This document shows, piece by piece, positions 35,096 to 45,216 of a stretch of DNA of 64,000 bases (positions are counted from its first letter, which is position 1; the number at the start of each line of letters is the position of its first letter). Where the stretch lies: positions 82,042 to 146,041 of the forward strand of contig JADKGZ010000013.1 of assembly GCA_016722025.1 (NCBI GenBank). The letters run 5' to 3'. A program made the position numbers and the translations under genes. Below the pieces are notes generated by a model. The model ran no database searches and had not been told where the DNA came from. It saw only the letters and a list, made by a program, of their open reading frames with translations. This stretch comes from Acidimicrobiaceae bacterium (lineage in GTDB: Bacteria; Actinomycetota; Acidimicrobiia; Acidimicrobiales; Ilumatobacteraceae).

Positions 35096-36455
35096 GTTTG
35101 AGTCCCTTGGCGTGGTGGGTTTTGGTGGGTCCACCGTGAGGTGAGCCATCGGCGTGATTCTTGGTGTGTTCCTGCAAGAACCACATCAAGGAGAACACAC
35201 CGATGGCTCTGGATGAGTCTGCCCTGCCCGAGCTTCTCGGCGCGCTCCGTGCCGGCGATGGGGTGACCTGATCCGTGACCCGGTCCGTCTGGTGATGCAA
35301 GAGCTGATCGAGCTCGAAGCCACTGAGATGATTGGCGCCGCCCGCTACGAACGCTCTGATGGCCGCACGACTGAGCGCAATGGTCATCGTCCGCGCCTAC
35401 TCTCGACGCAGGCGTCATGGCAGCTTCTTCCCGTCGTTGCTCGCGCCGCGGCGACGGATAGATCAGGCGCTGCACGCGGTGATCATGCAGGCCTACGTCG
35501 AAGGTGTCTCCACGCGTAGCGTGGATGATCTGGTCCAGGCGTTGGGGATCGATTCGGGGATCTCGAAATCGGAGGTGTCGAGGATCTGCGCGCGCCTCGA
35601 CATCGAGGTCGACGCGTTCCGCAACCGCAGCCTCGCCCACGTCGAGTTCCCCACGTCTACCTCGACGCCACCTACGTCAAAGCACGTGACACCGACCTGC
35701 ATCAGGTCGTGTCCCTGGCGGTCGTGATCGCCACCGGGATCACCGCCAACGGCGACCGGGAAGTCCTCAGGTCTGCGGTCGGCGACTCCGAGGCCGAAAC
35801 GTTCTGGACCGAGTTCCTGCGTTCGTTGCGTCGCCGCGGGCTGGCCGGCGTCAAGTTGGTGATCTCCGACGCCCACGAAGGATTGAAGGCCGCGGCACGC
35901 AAGACGCTGCAAGGAGCGTCGTGGCAGCGGTGCCAGGTGCACTTCGCTCGGAACCTGCTCGCGCTCGTCCCCAAAGGCCCCCAAGACGTCGTCGCTGCTG
36001 CGCTGCGGACCGTGTTCGTGCACCCCAACCGCACCGAGATCGCAGCCGCGTGGGACCGCACCGCCGACATGTTCGCCCGCCAGTTCCCGAAGGTGAAGAC
36101 GTTGATGGACGACGCCAAGATCGACGTGCTCGCGTTCTCGGCGTTCCCGCCGGACCACTGGCGCAAGATCTGGTCGAACAACCCACTCGAGCGACTGAAC
36201 GAGGAAATCAAACGACGCACCAGCGTCGTGCAGATCTTCCCCGAACAACGGTGCCATCATCCGCCTCGTCGGCGCCGTGCTCGCCGAGCAACACGACGAC
36301 TGGTCAACTCACCGCCACTACCTCTCCGAAGGCTCGATGGCCAGGCTCTACTCAACGCGCGATACTGACACCGCGACAGACGACGGCATCCTCGCCATCA
36401 CCTGACGCCACCAGGAATCACACCGCTGATTCCCACCACGTCACGGGACGCAATC
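35096..36455 (+). pseudogene. IS256-family element copy A, decayed transposase
   Basis: About 1.36 kb with the same terminal repeats as copy B (outer ends gtttgagtccc and gggacgcaatc). The transposase frame from ATG 35203 (MALDESALPELLGALR) is interrupted by a one-base deletion near 35262, a ~33-base internal deletion near 35412, and further single-base indels near 35650 and 36240. The mutator-type DDE region is still readable in pieces. The flanks tggtggag and cgcgtccc do not match, so no target duplication remains. Confidence 0.85.
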
Positions 36456-36831
36456 CGCGTCCCGTCGGGACGCTCTCGAGTCGAGCCCGGCCGCATGCGT
36501 CGAAACACGGGCCGGGGAACTCCGCCACACCCCTGGCGTACCTTGGTCTGCATGACAGTTCCCTACGCGCACGTCGGCCGTCCACTTAGCGGTTCGGAAC
36601 CCCGCGTCTTCCGTGCTGACGGATCAGATGTCCGCATGGCGGGAAGTCGACTCATCGACACGCGCGGGTTGTCGTGCGCTTAGACGCGGGTCGGTGGCTC
36701 CCGCGAAGCCACCCAGAGCGGAATCTGCCATGGAGCCAATGATGTCGAACTACAATTCTGAAATTCGTCCCGCGCGAGATGTGGCGCGGTCCGTAGAGCG
36801 AGACGCCCCCCAGAGCCGAGAAGGAGGTTAC
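36456..36831. other. 376-bp region upstream of the restriction-modification genes
   Basis: No convincing gene. It should hold the promoter of the methyltransferase operon. A GC-rich palindrome-like stretch (cgcgtcccgtcgggacgc) lies right next to the IS256 end at 36456-36473. The perfect AAGGAGG at 36821-36827 sits at its right end. Confidence 0.5.
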
Positions 36832-38661
36832 GTGGCGAAGCCCAGCCTCACCGACCGGCCTGCCGGCGATGATGGGATGCCACGTTCGGACCAAGAGACT
36901 TGGGACGCGCTCTACAGCTCGCCCGTTGAGTCGCGTCGATCGGGGGCGCTCTACAACGCATTTTCCTACCCGACCAAGATCGATCCGGAGGCGATAGCGG
37001 TTTTCGTCGCAGCCCACACCTCACCAGGCGACACCGTGCTTGACGTGTTCGCGGGCAGTGGCACGACAGGGATTGCTGTGCGGCTCTGTGAACGACCGAC
37101 CGCCCGGATGTTGGGCGAGGTCGAGCGCCTTGGCTTGGACGTCCAATGGGGTCCCCGCCACGCCGAGCTGTACGAGATCAGCGTCCTCGGTGCGCTGCTG
37201 GCCAACACCATGTGCTCCCCTCCGCCCCCTGAGGACTTTGAGCGGGCTGCGAACGAAATTGTCGACGCTGCCCAGCGTGAGTTCGGCTGGATGTACGAGA
37301 CGCGGGATGATGCGGGTGACCCCGGGCGGATGCGGCACATCGTGTGGTCGGAGGTGCTCACATGTCCGACGTGCGGCGACGAATCGGCCTACTGGGACCT
37401 CGCCCTCGAATGGGACCCAGTCGCGTTGCGCAATGACGCACCGTGCCCACACTGTGGTGAGGGCATCGTCTTTGCCGACGCCGCACGTGCCTGCAGGCCG
37501 GCAGTCGGCGAGTCCAACGGGGACGTTGGGCTTCGTCGAGTTCGGAGGCCCATGCGTGTCTACGGGGCAACCGGCAAGCGCCAATGGAGTCGTCCGGTGG
37601 GCACTGCCGATCTGGACTTGCTTGCGCGTATCGCAGAGGTCGCCCTGCCCGCTTCGGTGCCGGATCGGCAGATTCGGTGGGGCGATCTCCACCGCTCGGG
37701 CTACCACCTCGGTATTAACTGGATCGAGGACCTCTACACGCGGCGCAACTTCATAGCGTTCGGTGCGCTGTGGGAGGCCATCGAAGAGCAGCCTGCGGAG
37801 CTTCGCGACGCGTTGCGGCTACTGGTGCTTAGCTACAACGCTTCGCATGGAACCCTCATGACCCGGGTCGTGGTCAAGAGTGGCATGGCGGGTCTGGTCC
37901 TCACCGGAGCGCAGAGTGGTGTGCTGTACATCAGCGGTCTGCCCGTCGAAAAGAACGTCTTCCAAGGTGTTCGGCGAAAGACGCGGACGTTGTGCGAGGC
38001 GTTCGCACTGACGGCGTGCGGCAGTGCACGAGTCAACGTCCACTGCGCGTCAAGCACGCGGCTTGATCTCGCTGACGCCTCGATCGACTACGTCTTCACC
38101 GACCCACCGTTCGGCGACTTTATTCCGTACTCAGAGATCAACCAGATCAACGAGTCCTGGCTTGGTCGAGTCACCGAGCCAGACGAAGAAGCGATCGTAA
38201 GCAAGGCCCAGGGAAAGGATGTCGCCGCTTACGGCGCTCTCATGAAGTCGGTGTTTGCTGAGGTTGGTCGGGTGTTGAAGCCGACGGGTGCGGCCACTGT
38301 TGTCTTCCACTCATCTAAGCCACAGGTCTGGTCGGTTCTCGGCGACGCTCTGACCAATGCCGACCTTGAGGTCCAGCGTACGAGTGTCCTCGACAAGCGG
38401 CAGCCAAGCTTCAAGCAAGTGGTGTCGGAAGGCGGGACGCGGCACGATGCTGTGTTTCTCCTCACTCCTGCGTCGGGTGACGCCCGGAAGTACGAGACTG
38501 ATCACGCCGAGGTGCTTGCCGATGTACATGCTCGGTTCGGTCACGAGGACGATCAGAGGCTGTATTCACGGTACGTTGCTGGTTGCCTTCAGCAAGGTAT
38601 CGAAGTCGCAATGAGTGCTCCGGAGTTCTACAGGCTTCATGTGGGCGGTGCCTACCGATGA
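36832..38661 (+). CDS. DNA methyltransferase with zinc-ribbon insertion (COG1743-like)
   Basis: 609 residues. AdoMet motif I is DVFAGSGTTG (about 70-80), the catalytic motif IV is TDPPFGD (about 421-427), and between them lies a Zn-ribbon with CPTCG (about 177) and CPHCG (about 204). The order motif I then IV and the Zn insertion fit the adenine-specific methylases of the COG1743 type. The GTG at 36832 is chosen over earlier in-frame starts because a perfect AGGAGG lies six bases upstream. The stop overlaps the second methyltransferase start (ATGA). The neighbouring PLD nuclease implies a restriction-modification role. Confidence 0.82.
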   Translation: MAKPSLTDRPAGDDGMPRSDQETWDALYSSPVESRRSGALYNAFSYPTKIDPEAIAVFVAAHTSPGDTVLDVFAGSGTTGIAVRLCERPTARMLGEVERLGLDVQWGPRHAELYEISVLGALLANTMCSPPPPEDFERAANEIVDAAQREFGWMYETRDDAGDPGRMRHIVWSEVLTCPTCGDESAYWDLALEWDPVALRNDAPCPHCGEGIVFADAARACRPAVGESNGDVGLRRVRRPMRVYGATGKRQWSRPVGTADLDLLARIAEVALPASVPDRQIRWGDLHRSGYHLGINWIEDLYTRRNFIAFGALWEAIEEQPAELRDALRLLVLSYNASHGTLMTRVVVKSGMAGLVLTGAQSGVLYISGLPVEKNVFQGVRRKTRTLCEAFALTACGSARVNVHCASSTRLDLADASIDYVFTDPPFGDFIPYSEINQINESWLGRVTEPDEEAIVSKAQGKDVAAYGALMKSVFAEVGRVLKPTGAATVVFHSSKPQVWSVLGDALTNADLEVQRTSVLDKRQPSFKQVVSEGGTRHDAVFLLTPASGDARKYETDHAEVLADVHARFGHEDDQRLYSRYVAGCLQQGIEVAMSAPEFYRLHVGGAYR

Positions 38662-40720
38662 CGCTGCTGGGTGCTCCGACCGATCACGAGCGGAAGCGAC
38701 TCGGGCAGTACTTCACCGGTCCGACGTTGTCTCGATTGTTGGCCTCTCTTGCCGACTCGGCATCCGCTGCACGCGTCATCGATCCGATGGCCGGGAGCGG
38801 CGACCTTGTTATGGCTGCGCTTGAGCGTGGTGGTGGCTGGCAACGTCTCGATGCCATCGAGATCGATCCGCGAGCTGCAGACGTCTGCAACAGTCGACTA
38901 GCTATCCCGGCGCCGCACGCATCAGTGCGGAGGGCCAACGCCTTCGACCCGAGCACCTGGCAGCAAGTGGCCAACGAGCGGTGGGATTTGGTTATCACCA
39001 ACCCGCCCTATGTTCGCTACCAGCGAGGTAGCGCAGGATCACTTGGCGAGATCGCCGTGCCGAGCGCGCAGCAAGTTCGGCTCGGTCTGCTGGCGGTCCT
39101 GGATTCCTACACGGCATTACCTGAAGCAGACCGAAAGGTTTGGCGGTACGTGGCAAGGCACTACGGCGGGCTGTCGGACCTTGCGGTGCCGTCGTGGATC
39201 TTGTGCTCCGCGATGGTGGCGCCCGGTGGGCGCCTCGCGATCGTTGCGCCGGACACATGGTTGTCTCGGGAGTACGCGTCGCCTGTTCTGTACCTCCTTC
39301 GGCGCTACTTCGAGATCGAGGCTGTTGTCGAGGATGGTGATGCGTCGTGGTTTCCCGACGCGCTAGTCCGAACAACACTGCTGGTCGCTCGGCGGGTCTC
39401 CGACCGCGGCAGCGGACTCATCGAGGGATCGGCCACCTATCGACACGTTCGACTTGACGCGACGACGGCTACGCCGACGAGCGTGGTCGGTGCGTTGTAC
39501 GCCGACTCCGTCGATCCAGAGGGCGCTTTCATCAGCGAACTTCAGTCCGCCAGCCAGCCAGCCGACGGAAAGTCACGCCTCGGCGGACGGACCCGGCAAG
39601 TGCCAGACATGCACCTTCGCTCACTCATCATGGCGCGCGAAGCTTCTAGCGGGTGGATTCGAGAAATCGAGCCAGTTCGCTGTCCAGCTAGCCAGCCTTG
39701 CGTGAAGGCAACAAGCCAGGTCGCGCACCTGCCATCCGAGATGGCCAACCACCTCGGACTCGGCGCGGGCGCTTTCACGACCCTCGGTGAGCTCGGCTGG
39801 CAGGCTGGTCAGGGTCTTCGCACTGGTGCCAATCGCTTCTTCTACTGCATGGCGCTTGGGGACGAATCGGAGACGGAGTTGGTGGAAGTCGATCCCTGGC
39901 TGTCTTCCACTCCATTGCGGTTGCCTGGGTACCTGCTAGCGCCAGTCATTCGTAAGCAACAGGACCTCTCGGGCGAGTTGGTGGCGACGGAGACGCCCGG
40001 GCGGGTGTTGCTCCTCGGAGGTCACGCATTGCCGGAGGACATCGACAGCGCTCTGCGGCAGGGCGTGCGGACGGACGTGCTGCCGCTGAGCGGAGCCGCA
40101 GCATCGCTCGTTCGTCGTGCCGCGCTGATGTCCACTGGAAGTGTGGGCAGCGAGCGATCGGTGCCGGAGTTGTCGGCAGTCGTCACCAACATTCGGTCGG
40201 CGGATCCGGCCAGGCCCGACAGACAGCCGAGGTACTGGTATCAGTTGCCCCCACTCGCTCCGCGTCACAGGCCGGAGGTCTTCATGGCTCGGATCAATCA
40301 TCTGCACCCCCTCGCCGTCTTGAACCGGGGGCACATTGTCGACGCCAATTTCTCGACGTTCTGGCCCGTCGGGGCTACCACATTGAGCAACGCCGCTCTC
40401 ATGGCACTGCTCAACAGCTCGTGGGCCTCTGCCATGTTGGAATCGACCGCCACCGTTCTCGGCGGTGGGGACTCAGGTCGAGGCCACGCACCTTCGGAGC
40501 CTTCCCATCCCGCTCCTGACAAGCGAGGTGTTCCGCGCTCAACAGAGTTGGAACCGCGCTCGCCCGACCAGGTGTCGAGGTCGAACGCGTCCGGGCCGCT
40601 GCCAACGAGCTGCTCGGGGCGGCCCTTCAACGCGCTGGTGCCGTGGATGACGCCATCGAAGCTCTGCGCATCACGGCAAGGCAGAAACTCGGTATGCGGA
40701 ACCCTCGCGTCAGCGCGTAG
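38658..40720 (+). CDS. Adenine-type DNA methyltransferase with C-terminal target-recognition region, two frameshifts
   Basis: About 687 residues when frames are joined. AdoMet motif I is VIDPMAGSGDLVM (about 35-47), the catalytic motif is VITNPPYVRYQ (about 113-123), of gamma-class N6-adenine type (Eco57I/TaqI-like). The C-terminus is HsdS/TaqI-like (ALLNSSWASAMLES ... HLRSLPIPLL). Frame one is left at about 40467-40470 (one extra G in a G run); frame two is left at about 40555-40559 (one CG too few). The joined protein ends at TAG 40718-40720, eight bases from the convergent nuclease stop, which strongly supports the join. Confidence 0.8.
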
Positions 40721-40728
40721 CGACTCTG

Positions 40729-41919
40729 TCAGAACAGACCGCACCGCCGCGGGCTGTTCGGTCCGAAGCGGTAGATCGTGCCCAGTGCAGACGACTCGTT
40801 GCGCCAGGCGGTCGCGGAGCTGCTGTCGAGGGTGGCGACGGCGAGCTCGAAGCTCCCGTCCGCAAGACGACGGAAGAGAACGACTCGGTGGGAGTACTCG
40901 ACGCCGCCCTGAGCAAGGGTCGGGAGGTTGATTCGCTCCATCCGATTGTTGCCGTGCCACGTCAATGGTCGGGACCATGACGCATCAGGGGGCCTTCGGA
41001 GCACTGGCTCGCCAATCACGTGGTGCTGGTCGTCGTAGTCATCGAAGGTGTAACCGAAGAAGCGTTGAGCTCTGCGTGGTAGCTCAAGCTGATTGCCGGA
41101 ACCGCCGCTTGGTCCGCCGATCTCGACCCAGAACGCTTCGTAGTTGGCGGGCACCACAGATCCGCTCTCAACGACTTCACGAAAGACGGGCAGGGTGATT
41201 GGCGCAACCGGCGTAGGGACGGGCGGCTCAACTTGCCGTGGAGCCTTTAGCCGCAGTGGCCGAGCGGCGATGTACGCGGCAGCCAGTTCCTCGGTGAGCA
41301 CAACTGATGAGTCCTGAAGCTCTGACCACATCGCGTCGGCCTCGCTTCGGGAAACAGTTGTGGTCGTCACTACCTCGGTGTTGACGGTTAGTGCTCGGCG
41401 TCCGAGATTGGCTGATCCGATCACCGCCGTGACATGGTCTCCAGAACCGTAGGCCAGGTAGACCTTCGGGTGAAAACTCGATTGTCCGACGAGGGCGACA
41501 GCTGCACCAGGCTGGAGGTTGGCAATCCGGACCTCGAAGTTGTGTTCGTCGCGCAGCAAGTCGAGAGCAGCAAGGTCCGTAGAACCGAAGTCGAAGCAGG
41601 TGACGATGACCTTCGGCATTCCCGTCCAAGCGGGGCCGAGCTTCTCTGCGAGGCCTTCGGCGAGTCGCCTTGCCCCATCGCCCGTGACGTAGGCAACTGC
41701 CGCTCGATACTCGACCGTGTCAGGACCGGCGGCATCGATCAGCGCCTGCAGCACGGTCCCGGGTGTCGTCAGACTCTGATGGATCAAGTCGCCGCCCTCA
41801 CGTTTCGCGTCGCGGCCAAGATGGTAGCAAGCAGTCTCGTTAGCCGAAGTGATGGCGCTCTGCGTCAGCTGATGATCGCCGGGTTCGCCGGCGCCGTTCG
41901 ACATTGATCCCGGCCTCAC
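40729..41919 (-). CDS. PLD-family restriction endonuclease (BfiI/NgoFVII-like)
   Basis: Up to 396 residues. A single phospholipase-D catalytic motif SFHPKVYLAYGSGDHVTAVIGSANLG (H-K-...-G-S-N) lies in the N-terminal half. The C-terminal ~170 residues (NQLELPRRAQRFFGYTFDDY ... NRMERINLPTL) look like the B3-like DNA-recognition domain of BfiI/NgoFVII enzymes. Such nucleases dimerise through the PLD half, cut DNA without metal, and need two methyltransferases for an asymmetric site, exactly the number encoded here. Start uncertain: codons near 41904-41919, or a TTG near 41790 after a GAGGG site. Confidence 0.75.
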   Translation of the reverse strand: MRPGSMSNGAGEPGDHQLTQSAITSANETACYHLGRDAKREGGDLIHQSLTTPGTVLQALIDAAGPDTVEYRAAVAYVTGDGARRLAEGLAEKLGPAWTGMPKVIVTCFDFGSTDLAALDLLRDEHNFEVRIANLQPGAAVALVGQSSFHPKVYLAYGSGDHVTAVIGSANLGRRALTVNTEVVTTTTVSRSEADAMWSELQDSSVVLTEELAAAYIAARPLRLKAPRQVEPPVPTPVAPITLPVFREVVESGSVVPANYEAFWVEIGGPSGGSGNQLELPRRAQRFFGYTFDDYDDQHHVIGEPVLRRPPDASWSRPLTWHGNNRMERINLPTLAQGGVEYSHRVVLFRRLADGSFELAVATLDSSSATAWRNESSALGTIYRFGPNSPRRCGLF

Positions 41920-41953
41920 CGGGCTGCAGGCAGATCAAAGTGAGGATTGTTCT

Positions 41954-42029
41954 TGGCTCCGAGAGCAGGGCTCGAACCTGCGACCCGCTGATTAACAGTC
42001 AGCTGCTCTGCCAACTGAGCTATCTCGGA
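41954..42029 (-). tRNA. tRNA-Asn (anticodon GTT), CCA encoded
   Basis: Acceptor TCCGAGA/TCTCGGA, discriminator G followed by encoded CCA (41954-41956), anticodon loop CTGTTAA, T-arm CAGGTTCGAGCCCTG. The four chromosomal tRNAs in this window lack CCA, so this one looks imported with the island. Confidence 0.92.
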
Positions 42030-42187
42030 ATGGCGGACGAAGGATACCAAGGTACGGGTCATGGTCATCAGAGAGCCCCTCCGGAGAAGAACGCCTGGCT
42101 TTGGAACCGAGAGTGGAGTCATGCCTGGTGACGTCTGCGGGTCGGTGACTCACCTTCGGACACAGTGCAGTGGGGTTCAGTGACACG

Positions 42188-43578
42188 CTTGTCGATGACG
42201 CCCGAAAACTGCGCGTTTGTGACGGGGTGGTTTCCAGTCAACGTTGCAACGCGGTGTGGGGTGGCGAGGGTAGCAGTGCGTCGAATAGGGCGGTCGGTGA
42301 GCAGTCGTCGAGGACGCGTCGGGGGCGGTTGTTGAGCTCGTTCTCGATGTCGAGGAGGTGCTCCGCCGGGTGGACGCGCAGGTCGGTGCCCTTGGGGAAG
42401 TAGTCGCGTAGGAGCCCGTTGGTGTTCTCGTTCGAGCCGCGCTGCCATGGCGAGCGCGAGTCGCAGAAGTAGACCGGCGCGCCGAGCGTCTCGGTGATCG
42501 TGAGGCGGCGTGCCATCTCGGTTCCCTGGTCCCAGGTGATCGATCGCCGCAACTCCGGTGGCAGATCGCCAAGGCGAGCACGGAGGGCGTCGTGGAGCGT
42601 GTCGCCATCGCGTTGGGGGAGATGCAACAGACGAACGAGGCGGGTCTGACGTTCGACGAGTGTGCCGATCGCAGACCGTTGGTCCTTGCCGATGATCAGA
42701 TCCCCTTCCCAGTGCCCGGCCTCGGTGCGGTCGTCGGGCGGGAACGGTCGTTCGTGGATCGAACGCATCGGTTGTTCGAACCGTGGCCGGCGACGGTCGG
42801 TGCGTTGCTGGGCGCGGCGATGATCGCGGTGGGTGCGCAGCGGCGAGCGATGCTGCGGCGCGAGCGGCGACGGGCGCATCAACGGCGAGCCAGGCTGGTA
42901 GAGCGCCTGGTAGATGCTCTCGTGACACAACCACATCTCGGGTTCGTCCGGGAACCGTTGGCGTAGGTGACGGCTGATCTGCTGCGGGCTCCACCTCTGC
43001 GACAACAACTCACCAATCACCCGTCGCAGCTCGACGTTGGCTTCGACGCGCCGGCGATGGTGACGCGCTCGCCGAGCGGTCGCACGGCGGTGCGCGTCGA
43101 ATGGGCGATAGCCCTTCGCCAGACTGGCGTTGCGGCGCAGCTCACGTGAGATCGTCGACGGCGCACGACCGAGCCGGCGAGCGATCTCACGCACGCTCAC
43201 GCCGGCACGGTTCAGATCGGCGAGCTCGATGCGCTCGTCCTCCGACAGAAACCTTGGGCTGATCTCGCGTACCTCGAGCCGGTCGAGCGCTGCGACGAAC
43301 GCCACCACCTGACCGGCGCGGTAGATCCTGTAGCCGTTCGCCCAGTTCCTCCCCGCGGTGCGTGACACGCCGACCTCACGCGCAGCGGCATCAATGCTCA
43401 ACCCGCGTTCTCGCAGCTCCATGAACCTGCGACGTTTGGCCGACTGCGGGCGACGCCCCGGCCCCTTCTTGGTACGACGAGATGATGACAACATGACCTC
43501 CAGAATCGCAGAAGTGTTGCGACCATCCCTGGAAACCACCGCGTCGCTACTGACCAGTTTTCGAGCGTCGTCGACAAC
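42188..43578 (-). mobile_element. IS30-family insertion sequence
   Basis: About 1.39 kb. The two ends form a ~50-bp imperfect inverted repeat (ttgtcgaygacgcycgaaaactg ... ggtggtttccag on both sides). It contains one transposase on the minus strand. I cannot define a target duplication confidently. Confidence 0.75.
42238..43494 (-). CDS. IS30-family transposase
   Basis: 418 residues from ATG 43494. Two N-terminal helix-turn-helix regions: FMELRERGLSIDAAAREVGVSR (about 25-45) and DLNRAGVSVREIARRLGRAPSTISRELRRNA (about 90-120). The C-terminal DDE core has GHWEGDLIIGK (first D), TWDQGTEMARR (second D), and SPWQRGSNENTNGLLRDYFPKG (E), all hallmark IS30 motifs. Full length, so possibly active. Confidence 0.93.
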   Translation of the reverse strand: MLSSSRRTKKGPGRRPQSAKRRRFMELRERGLSIDAAAREVGVSRTAGRNWANGYRIYRAGQVVAFVAALDRLEVREISPRFLSEDERIELADLNRAGVSVREIARRLGRAPSTISRELRRNASLAKGYRPFDAHRRATARRARHHRRRVEANVELRRVIGELLSQRWSPQQISRHLRQRFPDEPEMWLCHESIYQALYQPGSPLMRPSPLAPQHRSPLRTHRDHRRAQQRTDRRRPRFEQPMRSIHERPFPPDDRTEAGHWEGDLIIGKDQRSAIGTLVERQTRLVRLLHLPQRDGDTLHDALRARLGDLPPELRRSITWDQGTEMARRLTITETLGAPVYFCDSRSPWQRGSNENTNGLLRDYFPKGTDLRVHPAEHLLDIENELNNRPRRVLDDCSPTALFDALLPSPPHTALQR

Positions 43579-43744
43579 GCTCGTCGTCGTCTTGGTCATC
43601 GGCCAAATCGCTTGCGACGGTACGGAAGAGCTCGGCATCGACACGCGTTCTTCGAGCCGCCCAAACACCCCCGAATCTTCTACCGGATCTTCTACCGGAC
43701 GGGTAGAAATCGGTCGGTTTCGTGCAGCACGCTTCAGCACGACG

Positions 43745-43752
43745 AATCGCGA
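43745..43752. repeat. 8-bp target-site duplication (left) of IS256 copy B
   Basis: AATCGCGA immediately before the element, repeated exactly at 45147-45154 immediately after it. Confidence 0.9.
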
Positions 43753-45146
43753 GTTTGAGTCCCTTGGCGTGGTGGGTTTTGGTGGGTCCACCGTGGGGTG
43801 AGCCATCGGCGTGATTCTTGGTGTGTTCCTGCAAGAACCACATCAAGGAGAACACACCGATGGCTCTGGATGAGTCTGCCCTGCCCGAACTTCTCGACGC
43901 GCTCCGTGCCGGCGATGGAGTGAACCTGATCCGTGACGCGGTCCGTCTGGTGATGCAAGAGCTGATCGAGCTCGAAGCCACTGAGATGATTGGCGCCGCC
44001 CGCTATGAACGCTCTGATGGCCGCACGAACGAGCGCAATGGTCATCGCCCGCGCCTACTCTCGACGCAGGCGGGTGATATCGAGTTGAAGATCCCGAAGC
44101 TGTCTCATGGCAGCTTCTTCCCGTCGTTGCTCGCGCCGCGGCGACGGATAGATCAGGCGCTGCACGCGGTGATCATGCAGGCCTACGTCGAAGGTGTCTC
44201 CACGCGTAGCGTGGATGATCTGGTCCAGGCGTTGGGGATCGATTCCGGGGATCTCGAAGTCGCAGGTGTCTAAGATCTGCGCCCGCCTCGACATCGAGGT
44301 CGACGCGTTCCGCAACCGCAGCCTCGCCCACGTCGAGTTCCCCTACGTCTATCTCGACGCCACCTACGTCAAAGCACGTGACACCGACCTGCATCAGGTC
44401 GTGTCCCGGGCGGTCGTGATCGCCACCGGGATCACCGCCAACGGCGACCGTGAAGTCCTCGGTCTCGCGGTCGGCGACTCCGAGGCCGAAACGTTCTGGA
44501 CCGAGTTCCTGCGTTCGTTGCGTCGCCGCGGGTTGGCCGGCGTCAAGTTGGTGATCTCCGACGCCCACGAAGGATTGAAGGCCGCGGCACGCAAGACGCT
44601 GCAAGGAGCGTCGTGGCAGCGGTGCCGGGTGCACTTCGCTCGGAACCTGCTCGCGCTCGTCCCCAAAGGCCACCAAGACGTCGTCGCTGCTGCGCTGCGG
44701 ACCGTGTTCGTGCACCCCAACCGCACCGAGATCGCAGCCGCGTGGGACCGCACCGCCGACATGTTCGCCCGCCAGTTCCCGAAGGTGAAGACGTTGATGG
44801 ACGACGCCAAGATCGACGTGCTCGCGTTCTCGGCGTTCCCGCCGGACCACTGGCGCAAGATCTGGTCGAACAACCCGCTCGAGCGGTTGAACAAAGAGAT
44901 CAAGCGACGCACCAACGTCGTGCAGATCTTCCCGAACAACGGTGCCATCATCCGCCTCGTCGGAGCCGTGCTCGCCGAGCAACACGACGACTGGTCAACT
45001 CACCGCCACTACCTCTCCGAAGGCTCGATGGCCAAGCTCTACAAGCCGCGCGATACTGACACCGCGACAGACGACGGCATCCTCGCCATCACCTGACGCC
45101 ACCAGGAATCACACCGCTGATTCCCACCACGTCACGGGACGCAATC
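43753..45146 (+). mobile_element. IS256-family element copy B with intact ends
   Basis: 1394 bp. Terminal inverted repeats gtttgagtcccttggcgtgg (left) and the complement of ccacgtcacgggacgcaatc (right) match at about 18 of 24 positions. Flanked by the 8-bp duplication AATCGCGA, the normal size for IS256. The transposase is frameshifted, so it is probably not autonomous unless copy-to-copy or ribosomal frameshifting rescues it. Confidence 0.88.
43861..45096 (+). pseudogene. IS256-family (mutator-type) transposase, one frameshift
   Basis: About 411 residues when joined. The N-terminal part (MALDESALPELLDALRAGDGVNLIRDAVRLVMQELIELEATEMIGA) is in one frame to about 44246. A GGGG run there has one base too many; copy A reads the homologous place without it. 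The rest (DLHQVVSRAVVIATGITANGDREVLGLAVGDSEAETFW; ISDAHEGLKAAARKTL; the IWSNNPLERLNKEIKRRTNVVQIFPN tail) follows to 45096. All three acidic catalytic regions are retained. Confidence 0.88.
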
Positions 45147-45154
45147 AATCGCGA
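45147..45154. repeat. 8-bp target-site duplication (right) of IS256 copy B
   Basis: AATCGCGA, exact match to 43745-43752. Confidence 0.9.
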
Positions 45155-45216
45155 AAGACCAGATCAGATGGCACGAGACGGACGCAGCAGCACCAGCCAA
45201 CACCGCTTCAACGAGA

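Larger units (their letters stand above)
34584..45216. mobile_element. Putative ~10.6-kb genomic island in tRNA-Leu
   Basis: Bounded by the tRNA-Leu 3' repeat at 34562-34583 and 45217-45238. Contents in order: decayed IS481 piece, decayed IS256 copy A, two DNA methyltransferases and a PLD nuclease, tRNA-Asn, an IS30 element, IS256 copy B. No tyrosine or serine recombinase gene is recognisable, so the island is either a remnant whose integrase was lost to IS insertion or is moved in trans. Confidence 0.65.

Noticed and set aside
34500..36460. Possible CRISPR or phage attachment array in the repeated left flank of the island
   Set aside because: The repeats are explained by IS481/IS256 copies and a single tRNA-end duplication; there are no regularly spaced units.
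41904..42131. 75-residue plus-strand frame over the tRNA-Asn
   Set aside because: It is simply the complement of the tRNA gene and its flanks.
43578..43752. Integrase remnant between IS30 and IS256 copy B
   Set aside because: Several short open frames exist here, but none shows recombinase motifs (R-H-R-Y or serine catalytic residues).
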